Assembly: GCA_905221615.1 (NCBI GenBank)
Contig: CAJNDT010005457.1
Span: 125,001-189,000, forward strand
Length of the DNA: 64,000 bases
DNA from: Symbiodinium sp. CCMP2592
Lineage: Eukaryota > Sar > Dinophyceae > Suessiales > Symbiodiniaceae
Reading direction: 5' to 3'
Shown here: piece after piece, positions 53,448-63,805 of the stretch
Position numbering within the stretch: position 1 is the first letter of the stretch
How the letters are laid out: every line of letters begins with the position of its first letter
Made by a program: the position numbers and the translations under genes
The notes under the pieces: generated by a model
Seen by the model: only the letters and a program-made list of their open reading frames with translations
Told to the model about the DNA's origin: nothing
The model's database searches: none

Positions 53448-53513
53448 CTCTTCGAAGGCCTTGGCGGCGGCCGAGTCGGCCAGGGCCTTCTGCTCCTGTC
53501 GAGGCTCGGCTCT
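53448..53513 (-). CDS. Coiled-coil gene exon
   Basis: CCTGGAG|AGA to GC donor GAAGAG|GC: RAEPRQEQKALADSAAAKAF plus EE, 22 phase-0 codons. The acceptor is weak. Confidence 0.7.
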
Positions 53514-53584
53514 CTCCAGGCTAAAAGAGAATGCATCCTGTCCCTGTCCCCTTTCGCTGCCGCTTATACTCTTGCAACTCATAC

Positions 53585-53705
53585 TCTCGCATTCTGCTGC
53601 TCCTCGAAGCTGCGTCGCCTGCGGTCGGCCTCCACGGCTGCCTCCTCGATCTTGCGGCGCTCCAGGCCTTGGCCCAAAAAGCGCAGAATTTCCGACGTCG
53701 GCTCC
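53585..53705 (-). CDS. Coiled-coil gene exon
   Basis: Acceptor GTCGCAG|G and donor GCGAGA|GTATGA bound one base plus 40 codons: EPTSEILRFLGQGLERRKIE then EAAVEADRRRRSFEEQQNAR. Confidence 0.82.
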
Positions 53706-53789
53706 CTGCGACTTCGGCCAGCTCAGGGATGGTGTCTATGTCATTATGTGCATGCCCTTCCATCTAGACTGCTGCGTGGCGTGACTTAC

Positions 53790-53860
53790 AACAGTGCTGC
53801 CATGCAGCGGCACAGCTCCTTGAGCTGCGCTGCTTCCGGTGTGACCTCTCCAGCTCCGGT
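53790..53860 (-). CDS. Coiled-coil gene exon
   Basis: TTCGAG|ACC to donor GCACTGTT|GTAAGT: TGAGEVTPEAAQLKELCRCM then AAL, 23 codons plus two bases. Confidence 0.68.
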
Positions 53861-54059
53861 CTCGAATTACTACCAATCGGCGCTTGGATCCGCAGAGGCT
53901 GCAACCGATCTGTTGCAGGATGCTGCGGACATCTGCGGACATATGAAGGCTGGCCAAAGCACCAGCAAGCAGCCCCAAAAGAGCACAGGGCTAAAACCCA
54001 CACTGAGCTTCGCAAATCTTTTGGACACACCCTGACTCTGACGGGATCCTGACACTTAC

Positions 54060-54140
54060 TGAAACCGTCTCCGCCTCCACCTCGGCAACAAGTGCCAGGG
54101 AAGCTGTGCTTTCAGCAGTGGACTCCGCGTTGAGCATGGC
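54060..54140 (-). CDS. Coiled-coil gene exon
   Basis: Acceptor TTTCAGTGTCAG|GCC and donor GGTTTCA|GTAAGT bound 27 phase-0 codons, AMLNAESTAESTASLALVAE then VEAETVS, with an AEST repeat. Confidence 0.84.
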
Positions 54141-54412
54141 CTGACACTGAAAGTCATGGAAGGGGGCATTTCTTGCTACACAGACCTAAAGGCTGCAAGC
54201 CAACTCGGGAAACATGGCGTTGCGAAGCATCAACCACATCGCTCTGCTCTCATGCATTGAGGCTGCTGGCCTCGGCTGCTCGAACCGCCTTCTCCTGTTT
54301 CGCGGATGGGTGGAGTTTTCAGTTAGCTTGCGCAACATCAGGCTATGTCAGGCTAATCGGAAGGCTGGTAGGTGAAGCTCGGGAAATTGGCAGATAAGCC
54401 GCCACTTCCTGC

Positions 54413-54469
54413 CTCGCCCAGGACCTCCGCCTGCAGCTCCTCTTCGCAAAGGGCCTTTGCGGCCACATC
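54413..54469 (-). CDS. Coiled-coil gene exon
   Basis: Acceptor CCTCAACAG|GAT and GC donor GGCGAG|GC bound 19 phase-0 codons, DVAAKALCEEELQAEVLGE. Between this and 54140 a short piece EKAVRAAEASSLNA after GAAACAG is likely exonic. Confidence 0.8.
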
Positions 54470-54631
54470 CTGTTGAGGCGATGCTCTGAAAAGATCAGAA
54501 CGGACCAAAAACCGAACTCTAAACCCTCCAAGATGAACCCTATCAACCTTTTTTTGTTGGACCTGGCGCAGGCCGAGCACCGCTTCCGCTGCCGTCCTCA
54601 GGCGGAAGCTTCATCCAGTGTGATTAGAACT

Positions 54632-54662
54632 GCAGGATCCCAGGATCCCAGGATCCCAGGAG
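54632..54662. repeat. GGATCCCA triplication
   Basis: Three tandem GGATCCCA units, intronic. Confidence 0.9.
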
Positions 54663-54984
54663 TCGGGCTTGTATTGTAGCTGGAGCTCATGCTGCAGCTC
54701 CAACCTCGGCTTCGAGCTGAGCTGTCAGAAGACTGTCAAATCGAACCCGATCTACATGCAACGAAGCAACAGAGCTTCCATCCGCTTCGAAGTCTCGTCC
54801 CTGCCGGCGCATATGATCGTGCACCATTTCGACAAATCTCAAAAACAGTGACTACAAGGAGCTCAGCCGCTTAGCCACTTGGGAACTCGCTTCTGCCGCC
54901 TCTGGCTCTGGCCATCCACTGACGAGTTCAAGGCGATGGCCGAGAGCGACTGCCTGGAGACCATGGCCACGGCTTTCCTGATCC

Positions 54985-55170
54985 CCGCATCCCCACTTTG
55001 TCCTGTTTCAGGTCGCCTTTGGGAGTGGACATCTTGCTGGAGCTTCTGGCAGAAGCCACCCAGCTCCTGACAGCCGGTGCAAAACAAAGCGCCCAACCAA
55101 GGTCCCTGCATCCCAGCAACTATCGCAGCCTTCACCTCCTTGAGGATGGCAGTCATGGCATCATCGGAGC
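54985..55170 (-). CDS. Coiled-coil gene exon(s), boundaries unclear
   Basis: DDAMTAILKEVKAAIVAGMQ, then (after CGGCTGTCAG) ELGGFCQKLQQDVHSQRR. The two parts share a frame but may be separated by a 38-nt intron. Confidence 0.55.
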
Positions 55171-56075
55171 CTCCCGGATGACAGGGCTGGGGTTCGGACT
55201 AGCCTCGGCTTGAGGGTTCGGCCAGGCACGTGATCCTGCCCCAACTGACGTGGCGTCAAGCGACAAACTTACTGACAACCTGTGCATTCCTAGTGAGAGT
55301 GGGTGGGACAGGCTAACCATGTAAAGCACAACCGTGACAGTCGGAAGCAAAGATAATGAAGGAAGAAGCCAACGCCGTAAGCCTACAAACAACCATAACA
55401 TCAACTGAATACTTAGAAGAGCGCCTAGGCCTGGCAGGAATTCCACAGCACTTCTGCCTTGCCTGCGGTGGCTTGCTCCCGGGCAGGCAGCATGCCAGAA
55501 CACATCTCCATCACCTGATGGCAGCATCTGCGTTGGGCAGATTGTGATCCCTTGCCGACGCCAAGGCACCTGGTGCATGACGTCCAACATACTGGCCAGG
55601 AGCTTGGGATCCTGCATCTCCGGAGCCAGCACCTGCTTCTGCCTTGGTGACTGTTTGGCCAGTAAGAGGATCCGACACGGAGCAATATGCTTCTCCCTTC
55701 TTTTGCTGATGATTAACTCTTACAATTATCATGTTGACAGTGTAATCACGATCACCAAATTTATCGAGATGATGTCTTTTGTGCTTGCGACTTTGACCAT
55801 CACTACAAGATCATCAGCTGAGATACTACCACTGCAGTCATGATTACCAACCGACTTTGATGTATTGTGTATCTTATTCACGTCGGCAAGTTCTTAACCA
55901 CTGCCAGGGTGCTGTTGTTGCACCGATCTGCGAGTCGTGCCTTCATGGCGAAAGGTAAGTAAGGCATCATCAACATAGTCACTTAAGACGTTCTCGTAGA
56001 AAGAATGAGAGTCGGGCAAGAAAACAGTTGCAGCTCGCTTGCAGTCTTACAAGCGACATGGTCCCTCAAACACCC
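55171..56075. other. Mostly intronic
   Basis: Around 55,480-55,640 the pieces LAPEMQDPKLLASMLDVMHQ and VMEMCSGMLPAREQATAGKA are possible exons; frames compete. The rest, 55,650-56,050, shows nothing. Confidence 0.4.
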
Positions 56076-56099
56076 CCAGCCCACGCAACGCCGCCTGCA

Positions 56100-56212
56100 G
56101 CCCTTGCCGCTGCGAGCTCTGCTGCTGCCTCGGCCTCAGAACGCTGCGCGCGTGCTAGCTCGGCGTGGAAGGTCTGCACCTCAGAAGCAACGAGGGAAGT
56201 CTTTCGCTCAGA
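56100..56212 (-). CDS. Coiled-coil gene exon
   Basis: KTSLVASEVQTFHAELARAQ then RSEAEAAAELAAARAAG. Several GAG|GC donors could end it; boundaries approximate. Confidence 0.72.
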
Positions 56213-56333
56213 GGTTCAATATCTCCGAAAATCAGCTGCCCCGCGCCCTCCCTGGCATTCCCGAAGCTAGAAGGAAGACAAGAGCCACGATTCGCTGAAT
56301 ATCTCACCAACCGTAGCTGTTGAATTCTCTGGC

Positions 56334-56360
56334 CTCGGCTTGAAGCCGCGAAGCTTCTCG
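56334..56360 (-). CDS. Coiled-coil gene microexon
   Basis: TGAGGCAG|CGA to GC donor GCCGAG|GC: REASRLQAE, nine phase-0 codons. A different open frame crosses the same bases, so this is tentative. Confidence 0.45.
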
Positions 56361-56527
56361 CTGCCTCACATTTTGCGGTTTGCAAGCGCAAGGACCCACC
56401 CTCCGGCGCCATATCTGCAGCAATCCGCCGCAACACGTCTCCGGCAACGGCCGAATTTACCGAAACCTCCTGGCCTCAATCGAGAAGTTCAGCGTCAACA
56501 AGAGCACGGATCGATAACGGCTACGGC

Positions 56528-57000
56528 TTAAGAAGGCATTCGATCGAACAATGTCTGAAGAGCCGCCGCAGCAGTGGCCTCTGCTCGGCTTCCGCCAGCT
56601 TTACCCGCTTCGAAGCCCATGCCGCCTGCCAACAGTGCTGAAACCGGCACGAGGACGTGAAATGATGTGCCTGGGGCTGGTGGTGCATTGATGGAGGGTA
56701 GCCAGGTAGCCACTTCGGTGCAGCAACGCGGCCCCGGTCGGCAAACGATCAATTGGGCCTCGATCACCCGTGGCGGACTCACAGGCCCGAGACGGCCAGA
56801 CGGGGCCTCTGCGAGGCAACGGCCACGTTCGCCCCTGCCTGCATGAAGATCGAAGCACAATACTCGGTCCTGCTGTGTCACGACCCTCGCAAGGGCAGCG
56901 TTTGCCACTTCCAGGCTGTCCGCCCTGAGATGCCTTGGCTTTGCAGCGAGTTTCAAGATGCTGGAAGGGATGGCCTGCAGGTTTCTCGGTGGTGTCACCA
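56528..57000 (-). CDS. Possible exon(s) in the coiled-coil gene
   Basis: A 161-codon minus frame (HLRADSLEVANAALARVVTQ, VIEAQLIVCRPGPRCCTEVA) with an alternative frame KRVKLAEAEQRPLLRRL at its left end. Less helical than neighbours; may be intronic. Confidence 0.3.
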
Positions 57001-57304
57001 GGCTCTGCGGCATGGCGGCGCACTTTTTAGGTTCTCCGCCAGCTCCCAGGCCACCAGCTGCAATCCCAGGAGGCGCAGCACCTCCCCAAGCCAGGCTCTC
57101 TTATTGCTGGGAGTGCATACTTGTACGTACTCGGAGGTTTTTGGGAGAACCCCACGGGCCTGGGCGGCACGAAGAACATCCTTCAGGGTCGAGTCTGAGA
57201 GCAATAGACGCCAGAGAGAGTGCAAATGTCGCGGCCATCTCGGCAAGCGAGACAAAAATCAGAGCACAAGATGAAACTGCCCCTGCTCTCCACCTCAGCC
57301 TCAC

Positions 57305-57370
57305 CATCTGCTGCAGGGGCGCGCCCAGTCTCACGGGCCAGCCGCCAAGCCTCTTCCTTGGGCTCTCCAT
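57305..57370 (-). CDS. Coiled-coil gene exon
   Basis: DGEPKEEAWRLARETGRAPA then AD, to donor GCAGATG|GTGAGG. Left boundary approximate. Confidence 0.68.
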
Positions 57371-57944
57371 CGAGGCGTCAAAACTTACAACAACTCTGAG
57401 ATCTGCAATGCAAGGAACGCCAAAGCCGCTGAAGCAAAGCTCGAGCCCCAGTCACCTCAAGAACCTCTCAAGCCTCAAACCCTTCAGTATGGACACTGCA
57501 CTGCGCACACTTCAAAGTTCAGAAGCAGTGCACTCCAAGTGGCTACGGCCTCGTCGCGCCAAGAGGGGTCCAAGGCCCTGGCACGAGCCTGCCAGGGCCA
57601 GGGCCAGGGACTATGGCAATGGTAGGGGGGGTTTTACAAGTTCTGGGCCCTTTCTTCAAGGAAGTTGGGTGAGCATCCTCCTGCCCGTTCGGCTAGTCCC
57701 GAAACATCGTTGCGACGGTGTCATCCTTCCTCTGCCTGCCTTCCCACTCAAAACCTTCAAAGGGAGTGCCAAAGCTTGTTCTTCTCGCTTGCGCTTGCCC
57801 TTTCAAGCACAAGCCAATGTAGACTGGCTGAACAGTAGCAGCAAGCGGCGGGATAAGAACATTGAGACTTCTGCCACAATCACTCAACGTCACGCAGTGG
57901 GGCAGCCATCACTTTTGGAAGAAGAGCTTCCTCGGGCCCCCAGC

Positions 57945-58004
57945 CTCGTCTGCGGCCCTGGCCTCCTGTGCTCTGAGCGTCGCCACTGCCGCCAAGCGTC
58001 GGGC
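57945..58004 (-). CDS. Coiled-coil gene exon
   Basis: Acceptor ATCCTTACAG|GCC and GC donor GACGAG|GC bound 20 phase-0 codons, ARRLAAVATLRAQEARAADE. Confidence 0.82.
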
Positions 58005-58065
58005 CTGTAAGGATCCATAAGGTTATTTTCGCCGTTTCCGGGAAGTCATGAAGGAGAGGTAATCT

Positions 58066-58121
58066 GCCCTTGCTCTCCGCTGAATCGTACATAAAGATCT
58101 GCAGCAACTCTGACAGGCCGT
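58066..58121 (-). CDS. Coiled-coil gene exon
   Basis: Acceptor TCCTGCAAAG|AC completes Asp with the previous exon's last base; GLSELLQIFMYDSAESK follows. The 3' end is unresolved. Confidence 0.6.
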
Positions 58122-58305
58122 CTTTGCAGGAAAACATCCAAGGAAATTGAGCACTAACATTACACGCAGTCTTTGCAAAACAGAGATAAATAAATTGAAC
58201 TGCTCGTCACAAGCTTGCGCCACCTCTCCTTTCACCAAGTTTGAATGGTGGGTCAAACTCAACGCATCCCTAAATTCTACCCCTTGCGTGCCTCGAGCTG
58301 CTCAC

Positions 58306-58354
58306 CTTGCCCACGCGTCTCTTCTAGCTCAGAAAACATCTCGGCGGCAGCCGC
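58306..58354 (-). CDS. Coiled-coil gene microexon
   Basis: Acceptor AAGCTGCTAG|GCG and donor GGGCAAG|GTGAGC bound 15 codons plus one base, AAAEMFSELEETRGQ. Confidence 0.8.
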
Positions 58355-58475
58355 CTAGCAGCTTCAGTATTGCAACGAAGCAGTGCCGAATCTGGTGCAG
58401 CTCGTCTGTAAGCATGTCGCCACCGGCCGCGCTCAAAATACTAGAAAAGGCAGCAGGAACATCGCTCGGGGCAAC

Positions 58476-58514
58476 CTCCAAGCGGGATCGCTCGTGCGTT
58501 TCCACGCAGCTGGC
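58476..58514 (-). CDS. Coiled-coil gene microexon
   Basis: Acceptor CGATTTCCAG|GCC and donor CTTGGAG|GTTGCC bound 13 phase-0 codons, ASCVETHERSRLE, in phase with 58306-58354. Confidence 0.78.
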
Positions 58515-58904
58515 CTGGAAATCGTGGAGGCAGTGCGTGGGATCGCTTTGCAACGCATGTGCTGCTCTGCGATGATGCAACCATATCATAAGCAATCTGT
58601 CGAAGCGATTCGAAGCGTACCAGGAATACAGCAACTTGGGGTAACTTAAAATACGGCAAAGACTTTCACTGGTCAACCTTCCTCTGTCAGGCTCATGAGG
58701 TTGAAACTTGAACGTGTGCGCCGCTGACCCCAATCCGCTCGTTTTGACTTTGTATAGAAGTCTTCTCGATTCTCGGTTTGTCAGACTGCTTTGCCTCGTC
58801 GTCGGCCCTTGCAGCACATTGCAAAGCCTGGCGCTGGCTCGCATGTTCTGCAAGTATCTACCTATCTACCTGTCTATCTGCCTGCCTGCCTGCTTGTCAT
58901 GTAC

Positions 58905-58995
58905 GATAGTTGGCTGGATGGATGGATGGATGGATGGATGGATGGAGGGATAGATGGATGGAGGGATAGATGGATGGATGCACGGATGCATCCAT
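58905..58995. repeat. GGAT tetranucleotide microsatellite
   Basis: GGATGGATGGATGGATGG with GGAGGGATAGAT variants, preceded by CTAC/CTGC tetramers at 58857-58890. Confidence 0.95.
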
Positions 58996-58999
58996 GGCT

Positions 59000-60290
59000 G
59001 GATGTGCAATTCACGCATGCATGTAATTAACCCAACATATACATGCTACATAGATGAATCTGTAGACAGCTGGCCTGCTCCAGCTGCCGCGCGGCCGTGC
59101 GAGGAAAGGGTCGCACCGGCTGCCCTGCCAATTCAGCTTCCGATGCAGTTTCCAGCAGCGCGGTCGAGAGGTTGAAAGACGTACGCTTGTAGGTCTACAC
59201 TTGGGGCCTTCTGGCAATATTTTGTTCAAGCAGGCGGTGTCCGCAGTGCCACAGTTCAGCTCGGCTGGATGCCTATAAGTCTGGTTCGAGACCTGGTTCG
59301 AAACCTCAAGAGAACATGTCTGGACTCCTCTAGCTCCACTCGCCAGGGCAGCTTTGCGATATCCTCAGCCGCGCAGATGCGACAGCGACAAAGCTGGCGC
59401 TGTCGCGAATGCACAGACATAATTGTTCCGATGAGCTAGCACAACCAATTGGTACATACACCCGCGGGTAGATTGGACACTTGCTACCGCCGAATCCAGA
59501 CCAGGCGACGTTCCGCTGCGACGTTGCTGCAGACGGCTCGGCGCTGTGTCTCTGCCAGGAGCTGCAGAAGGGACCTGAAACGAGCGACGAAGAGCCGTCT
59601 GCCAACTCTGAAGTCCAGTGCAAACACCGCTATGCATTCTCAGCAAGAACAAAAAAATAAATCAAGCCACTCGTGGTGTCCCAATACCCTGACAAGCCCA
59701 TGACGATCTTGGGAGCAAAATGGACGTGTCCGACGTGCACTTGCTAAGCACAACTGAACATGTTCAAGCATCAGGCAAACAGGAAACAAGCTTGCAGACG
59801 TGTTACCCGAGAACTTTGGCCACAGTATCGTTCGGCTTCCGTGCTTGCTTCACCTCAGCTGCTCATCCTAAAAATCTTCACGGACCAGTCATCTTGGTTT
59901 CACCAGGCAGACGCGTCCGTCATGCTTCGCATCTTCCCCAAATCTCCACTACCAAAGTCCACAGGCGTCTCCATAACCCAAAAAAAGCGTCTCGAAAGGC
60001 AAAAAGCTCAAGCTGAGCATCCGAAGTTGGCCTTGGTCGCTTTCCTGCGACCCGAAGAGGCTGCGTCTTTTCTCCGAGCCTCGCGATGTCGAGATCGAGA
60101 TCAGGGAACGCAAGGAGGCCCGATGATGTTCAACAAACAACCACGGAGTTTCTGGAGTTTTTAAGTGTAAGCTGTAGAAGTGAGGCTCAAAAATCCCCAT
60201 GCGCAAGTACCTGTGAGACACTCCGTTAACATCAGCCAGGTATCTGCCGCAGGCTCTTTGCCACGACTGTCGGGAGCCGCGTGCCTTCTG
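59000..60290. other. Mostly intronic sequence in the coiled-coil gene
   Basis: One likely helical piece, LLAETQRRAVCSNVAAERRL, lies near 59,510-59,575 after CCCTTCTGCAG. A frame near 60,000-60,110 is ambiguous. Nothing else was seen. Confidence 0.4.
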
Positions 60291-60430
60291 TAGAATCCTT
60301 GGAGCTCAGACTCAGGATTCGAGTCAAGCCGAGAGCGGTGGACTTGCTGTGAGCGATGCAAACGAGTATCTTCCTCCGCCTTCTCACAGAGCACAGTCTC
60401 ATGACGGCCGCGAATTTCCAGCATCTCTTG
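60291..60430 (-). CDS. Coiled-coil gene exon
   Basis: Acceptor CGTGTGGCAG|CAA; QEMLEIRGRHETVLCEKAEE, then DTRLHRSQQVHRSRLDSNPE. A GC donor at GAGAAG|GC could end it after 17 codons. Confidence 0.7.
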
Positions 60431-60845
60431 CTGCCACACGTGCCGTGTGTCGTCCTTGCTGTGTTACCGCAAGCACATCGAGAGAAAGAAAGACTGCACC
60501 CCAATGTTGTGCGGTGTTGTAGCCCTGGCAGCAGTGAGCGGTCGCACGAGGCATGGTCGCAACCACAAGAAACCATGAAGCACAAGCAAGTTCCGAAGTC
60601 TTTTTTCAACTCTGTGCCCCCCCTACGTGACTAAGACTGTCGTCACTCTGCAGCAGGTTCGGGGTACACTCGACATGCGCACGGGGTCTTTCCCAACCTG
60701 AAGAAGCAACCCAAGTCGCTTTCCGCTTCCACTCAAGCTGCACCCCAAGCCCCAAGCCTTCTCGGAACACTGTCTCTTCAGCAAGGCGACCTCCTGCGGC
60801 AGATACTACCATCTGTCTGCAAGTTGTCTGTCCAATGCCTAACAC

Positions 60846-60990
60846 TGACATGTGCTCCCTATCGCCGCGACAGTCTGTGACAAGAGAGTCTCGGTTTTGA
60901 AGTTCTACAAGTGAGCTCATGCAAGCCTCGCGAAGTTGCGCCGTGCGATGGTCGACAGCAACCATATCCAGCTTCGGCCTCACCTGGAAC
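60846..60990 (-). CDS. Coiled-coil gene exon
   Basis: RPKLDMVAVDHRTAQLREAC, then MSSLVELQNRDSLVTDCRGD. Boundaries approximate. Confidence 0.58.
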
Positions 60991-61469
60991 AGGTGGAGAT
61001 AATAGCTACCGCGATGACGAGCCTCAGCTGGTCTCCCGCAGGTGCCACGGTTTCTGCGCAAAGGGGCACGAGAAATCAGACTTTTTTGGGGGACACTGCT
61101 GAAGAGTGCGACATCCCGCAATTGGCAAAGCCACGGCCGGTGCCCTGCGCGGAGGGAGCGGCGCCAACAGGCTAGCCTGGATATGACACAAGGATACACC
61201 ATGGAAGACAATCCACCTCATCGGCCTTATGATATCTTATGACCCCATACTCTGAATCAAGGGGGTGCTGCTGTGTCTGCGCAGAAAGCCCTGACTTGAC
61301 CGTGATGATGCACAGACTTGCAGCCTGAGCCCTCGAATTGGATGTGTAGAACTGGACACGTGCAGGTCGAGAACATCCATCTGGCCTTTGTAGCGGCTCT
61401 GCTCGCCTCGTTCCCCGCCGCAGTCAAGAAATCAAGGCGGGCCTTGTACTGAATCCAGGTTCGCGCGAA

Positions 61470-61668
61470 ATCCGTGAATGAGACTTTTGCAGAGTCCCTT
61501 TCCTGCCTGCTGCATCGCCTGCTTGGCCCGAAGAGTTTCCTGCAGGCTCAGACCGCTCGATACTTCCGGTGTACACTGTTTCAATTCCAAATCAAGCAGC
61601 ACAATCTCAACTTGCTGATTTCTGAAATACTCCATTCGGCAGAGTCTCTCGGCGACCGCAGAGTTCTC
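61470..61668 (-). CDS. Coiled-coil gene exon
   Basis: ENSAVAERLCRMEYFRNQQV, EIVLLDLELKQCTPEVSSGL, then SLQETLRAKQAMQQAGKGLC. Boundaries approximate. Confidence 0.68.
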
Positions 61669-61771
61669 CAAGCAGGCGCCGAGAGTCGGATGCCTGACGA
61701 CCGTTCTAAAGTACTACACAGGGAATCCCTGAAGCGCTCTAAGGTCTGCTGTCGGAACTGGACTAGGCCGC

Positions 61772-61924
61772 CTCGGCGACGAGGCAGCGCGCCAAGGCCA
61801 ACTCCTCCCGGACCTCGGCGCGGTCCTCCGGAGTCCGGAGACTTCCCTTTCTGACGGGAGTCTGCGTACAGCGCAAAGGGAGCAACTCCGAGTCCTCCAC
61901 TGCCTCCTGTAGCGTCTTCGACTC
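61772..61924 (-). CDS. Coiled-coil gene exon
   Basis: ESKTLQEAVEDSELLPLRCT, QTPVRKGSLRTPEDRAEVRE, ELALARCLVAE: 51 phase-0 codons to GC donor GCCGAG|GC. The acceptor CATGAG| is weak. Confidence 0.74.
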
Positions 61925-61938
61925 ATGCTCTCTGCCTG

Positions 61939-62131
61939 GATGACAGCATTGAACACAATGTGCATTCGTTCATCTGCGCTCTGCATTCGTTCCTGCGCAT
62001 GGTGCTGAGACCCTCCTCTTTCTGACATGAGTATCTGTCTCTCGTTTTGCTGTCGGGTGCCAGCTATGCTGTGGGTGTGCGACCTCGCTGCAGCTTTAAC
62101 AAATTCCTCGTGCTGTTCGTTTCGCATGCTC
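61939..62131 (-). CDS. Coiled-coil gene exon
   Basis: MRNEQHEEFVKAAARSHTHS, RQQNERQILMSERGGSQHHA, then ERMQSADERMHIVFNAVIQA. A polar, Gln/Glu/Arg-rich helical region. Boundaries approximate. Confidence 0.58.
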
Positions 62132-62139
62132 CCAAGTGT

Positions 62140-62678
62140 CATGTGCTATTAACTTCCACGTTGTAATCTTCTAATTTCATTGTCCTGTCCATTCTAGGTT
62201 TCTCTGCTAGATGTTTCTATTGTCATGCTCTATCTACTTGCTCTTTCTTGCCGGATGCTTGTTGTTGATGCTTCCCTTGGTGTCTGTTTGTCATCTCTGA
62301 GTTTACATCAACTGTCTCCGCGGCCTGTGTGCTTTCCGTCGCTTATACCATTCCTGTTTGTCTGCTGTGGCTTTCTGATTTCTTCCCCCCCCCACCCGTA
62401 TCCCTCTCTGTCCTCACTTTCGTCGTAGTGTACATCTCTTCCTTATAAACTGTACTTGTAAAGTTGGAAACTGTCTGGGCCTCGCACAGCACACGACAAC
62501 AAGAAAAGAATACAGTTGTGGCAACGTGGTGCGCCCAAGCAGCAGTAGCTTGAGATGCAAAACAAACACAAGCTGCAGCCAAAGCTCCGCCAGCCGAAAC
62601 GGCCGTCTCTTGTTCCTGAGTCTCACATCGACAATGCGAAAAATCTTGAGGGCCCCGAAACACCAATCACTGCCCGAC
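62140..62678. other. Intron of the coiled-coil gene
   Basis: T-rich on the plus strand; one possible piece ETQEQETAVSAGGALAAACV on the minus strand near 62,600. Nothing else. Confidence 0.45.
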
Positions 62679-62758
62679 CCAATCGCAGTTCGGAGAGCTG
62701 AGCTCAGCTCGGAAACCGAAGCTTGTAAGGCCAAGGATGTCCGAAAGTCGCTGGCCGC
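62679..62758 (-). CDS. Coiled-coil gene exon
   Basis: GCAAGGAG|GCG to donor GATTGG|GTCGGG: AASDFRTSLALQASVSELSS then ALRTAI, 26 codons plus two bases. Confidence 0.72.
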
Positions 62759-62807
62759 CTCCTTGCAGGGCCCAAGCCTCTAGCGCAACACAGGAACACG
62801 CCCTCAC

Positions 62808-62935
62808 CTCGCCAGAGAAAGACGGAGTGTCCTCAAGAAGAGAGAGGTCACGCAGGGTGCTTTCGTCCTTAGGCAGAAGAGAATCCGCGGCGGGCTGAGC
62901 GCCACAAAAGCCCCTGACATCTGTTTTGCCGAAAT
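62808..62935 (-). CDS. Coiled-coil gene exon
   Basis: FGKTDVRGFCGAQPAADSLL, then PKDESTLRDLSLLEDTPSFS, to a strong donor GGCGAG|GTGAGG. Probably a linker rather than a coil. The acceptor is uncertain. Confidence 0.6.
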
Positions 62936-62950
62936 GCCGCAGAACGCCAC

Positions 62951-62997
62951 CTTGCCCTGTCCGCGTGGCGGGTGGCCTCGAGGATACGAAGGCGCTC
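62951..62997 (-). CDS. Coiled-coil gene microexon
   Basis: CTTCGAG|GAG to donor GGGCAAG|GTGGCG: ERLRILEATRHADRA, 15 codons plus two bases. Confidence 0.7.
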
Positions 62998-63109
62998 CTC
63001 GAAGGTTCAGAGGGGGGTCTCTGGCTAGAATCAGCTAGAAGTGGATGCAAGTTGTACCAATACCAGTACTCGTACAACCTTAAGTCAACAGTATGCAGAT
63101 GCCTTTATG

Positions 63110-63547
63110 TGCTCTCCTCCTGCTCATCTCGTCGAGTTTGGAGTTCAATGACAGTCACCTCATCCGGCGTCGCATTGCCCTTTTCCTCCCTCCGGGTCAG
63201 CTCCGATTTGATCGCGGTCATCTTCAAGTCATGCTGCTTCACAGCCTCGAGGATGTCCTCCAGGTCGGCCTGGTCCCCGTCCTTGCGGCCAAGGCGAAGT
63301 CCGCCCGGCGGCCCGTGTCCGCCGTCGCCGTCACCGCCGTCACCGCCGTCACCGTCGCCCTTGCGGCTCGGCGCTCGGTTCCCTCTCGGCGTCTCCGTCA
63401 GCTCGCTCAGCGAGTGTGGTGCTTGCGCCGCCGAGGCCCGCCGTGCAGCCGCCTCTGCCTCCAGTTCCGCATGCACCAAGTCCGCTTGACAGCGGTGCAA
63501 CGTCTCCCGCAGCGTTGCAATCTCGGTCTCATCTGAAGCTGCAGCAC
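63110..63547 (-). CDS. Coiled-coil gene, largest exon
   Basis: Acceptor TCAGCGCAG|GT; AASDETEIATLRETLHRCQA, DLVHAELEAEAAARRASAAQ, then a Pro/Gly/Asp linker containing KGDGDGGDGGDGDGG (a GCCGTCACC-type repeat in the DNA, 63325-63360). It continues ADLEDILEAVKQHDLKMTAI and EVTVIELQTRRDEQEEST. Two coils flank the low-complexity linker. The donor end is approximate. Confidence 0.82.
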
Positions 63548-63664
63548 CTGCGCTGATGCAAAGACACCGATCCGGCTACATACCCTCACAACCGCAATTC
63601 GCAAGAATGCGCAAGAACACCGAACACCGCAACAGAACGCTCATCCGAAGTCTGGAAACCCAAG

Positions 63665-63736
63665 CAATGAAGCCGAAGATGCCAAGGCACGAGAGTTTGC
63701 CGCCTCACTCTCGGCGCGGCACTCCGCCAGCGCCAC
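63665..63736 (-). CDS. Coiled-coil gene exon
   Basis: GACGGAG|GTG; VALAECRAESEAANSRALAS then SASL. A GC donor GTGAG|GC after 11 codons is possible. Confidence 0.68.
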
Positions 63737-63805
63737 CTCCGTCGCCTGCCCCGCACATCCCCCAATGCCAAACTAGCCTCGGTTAACTGCTTGGGGGAGT
63801 CCTGC

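Noticed and set aside
53013..54035. 340-codon plus-strand frame
   Set aside because: It is antisense to a chain of phase-consistent coiled-coil exons; GC-rich Glu/Ala codons on the minus strand keep the opposite strand free of stops.
56958..58010. 350-codon plus-strand frame
   Set aside because: Antisense shadow of the coiled-coil gene (exons at 57305-57370 and 57945-58004).
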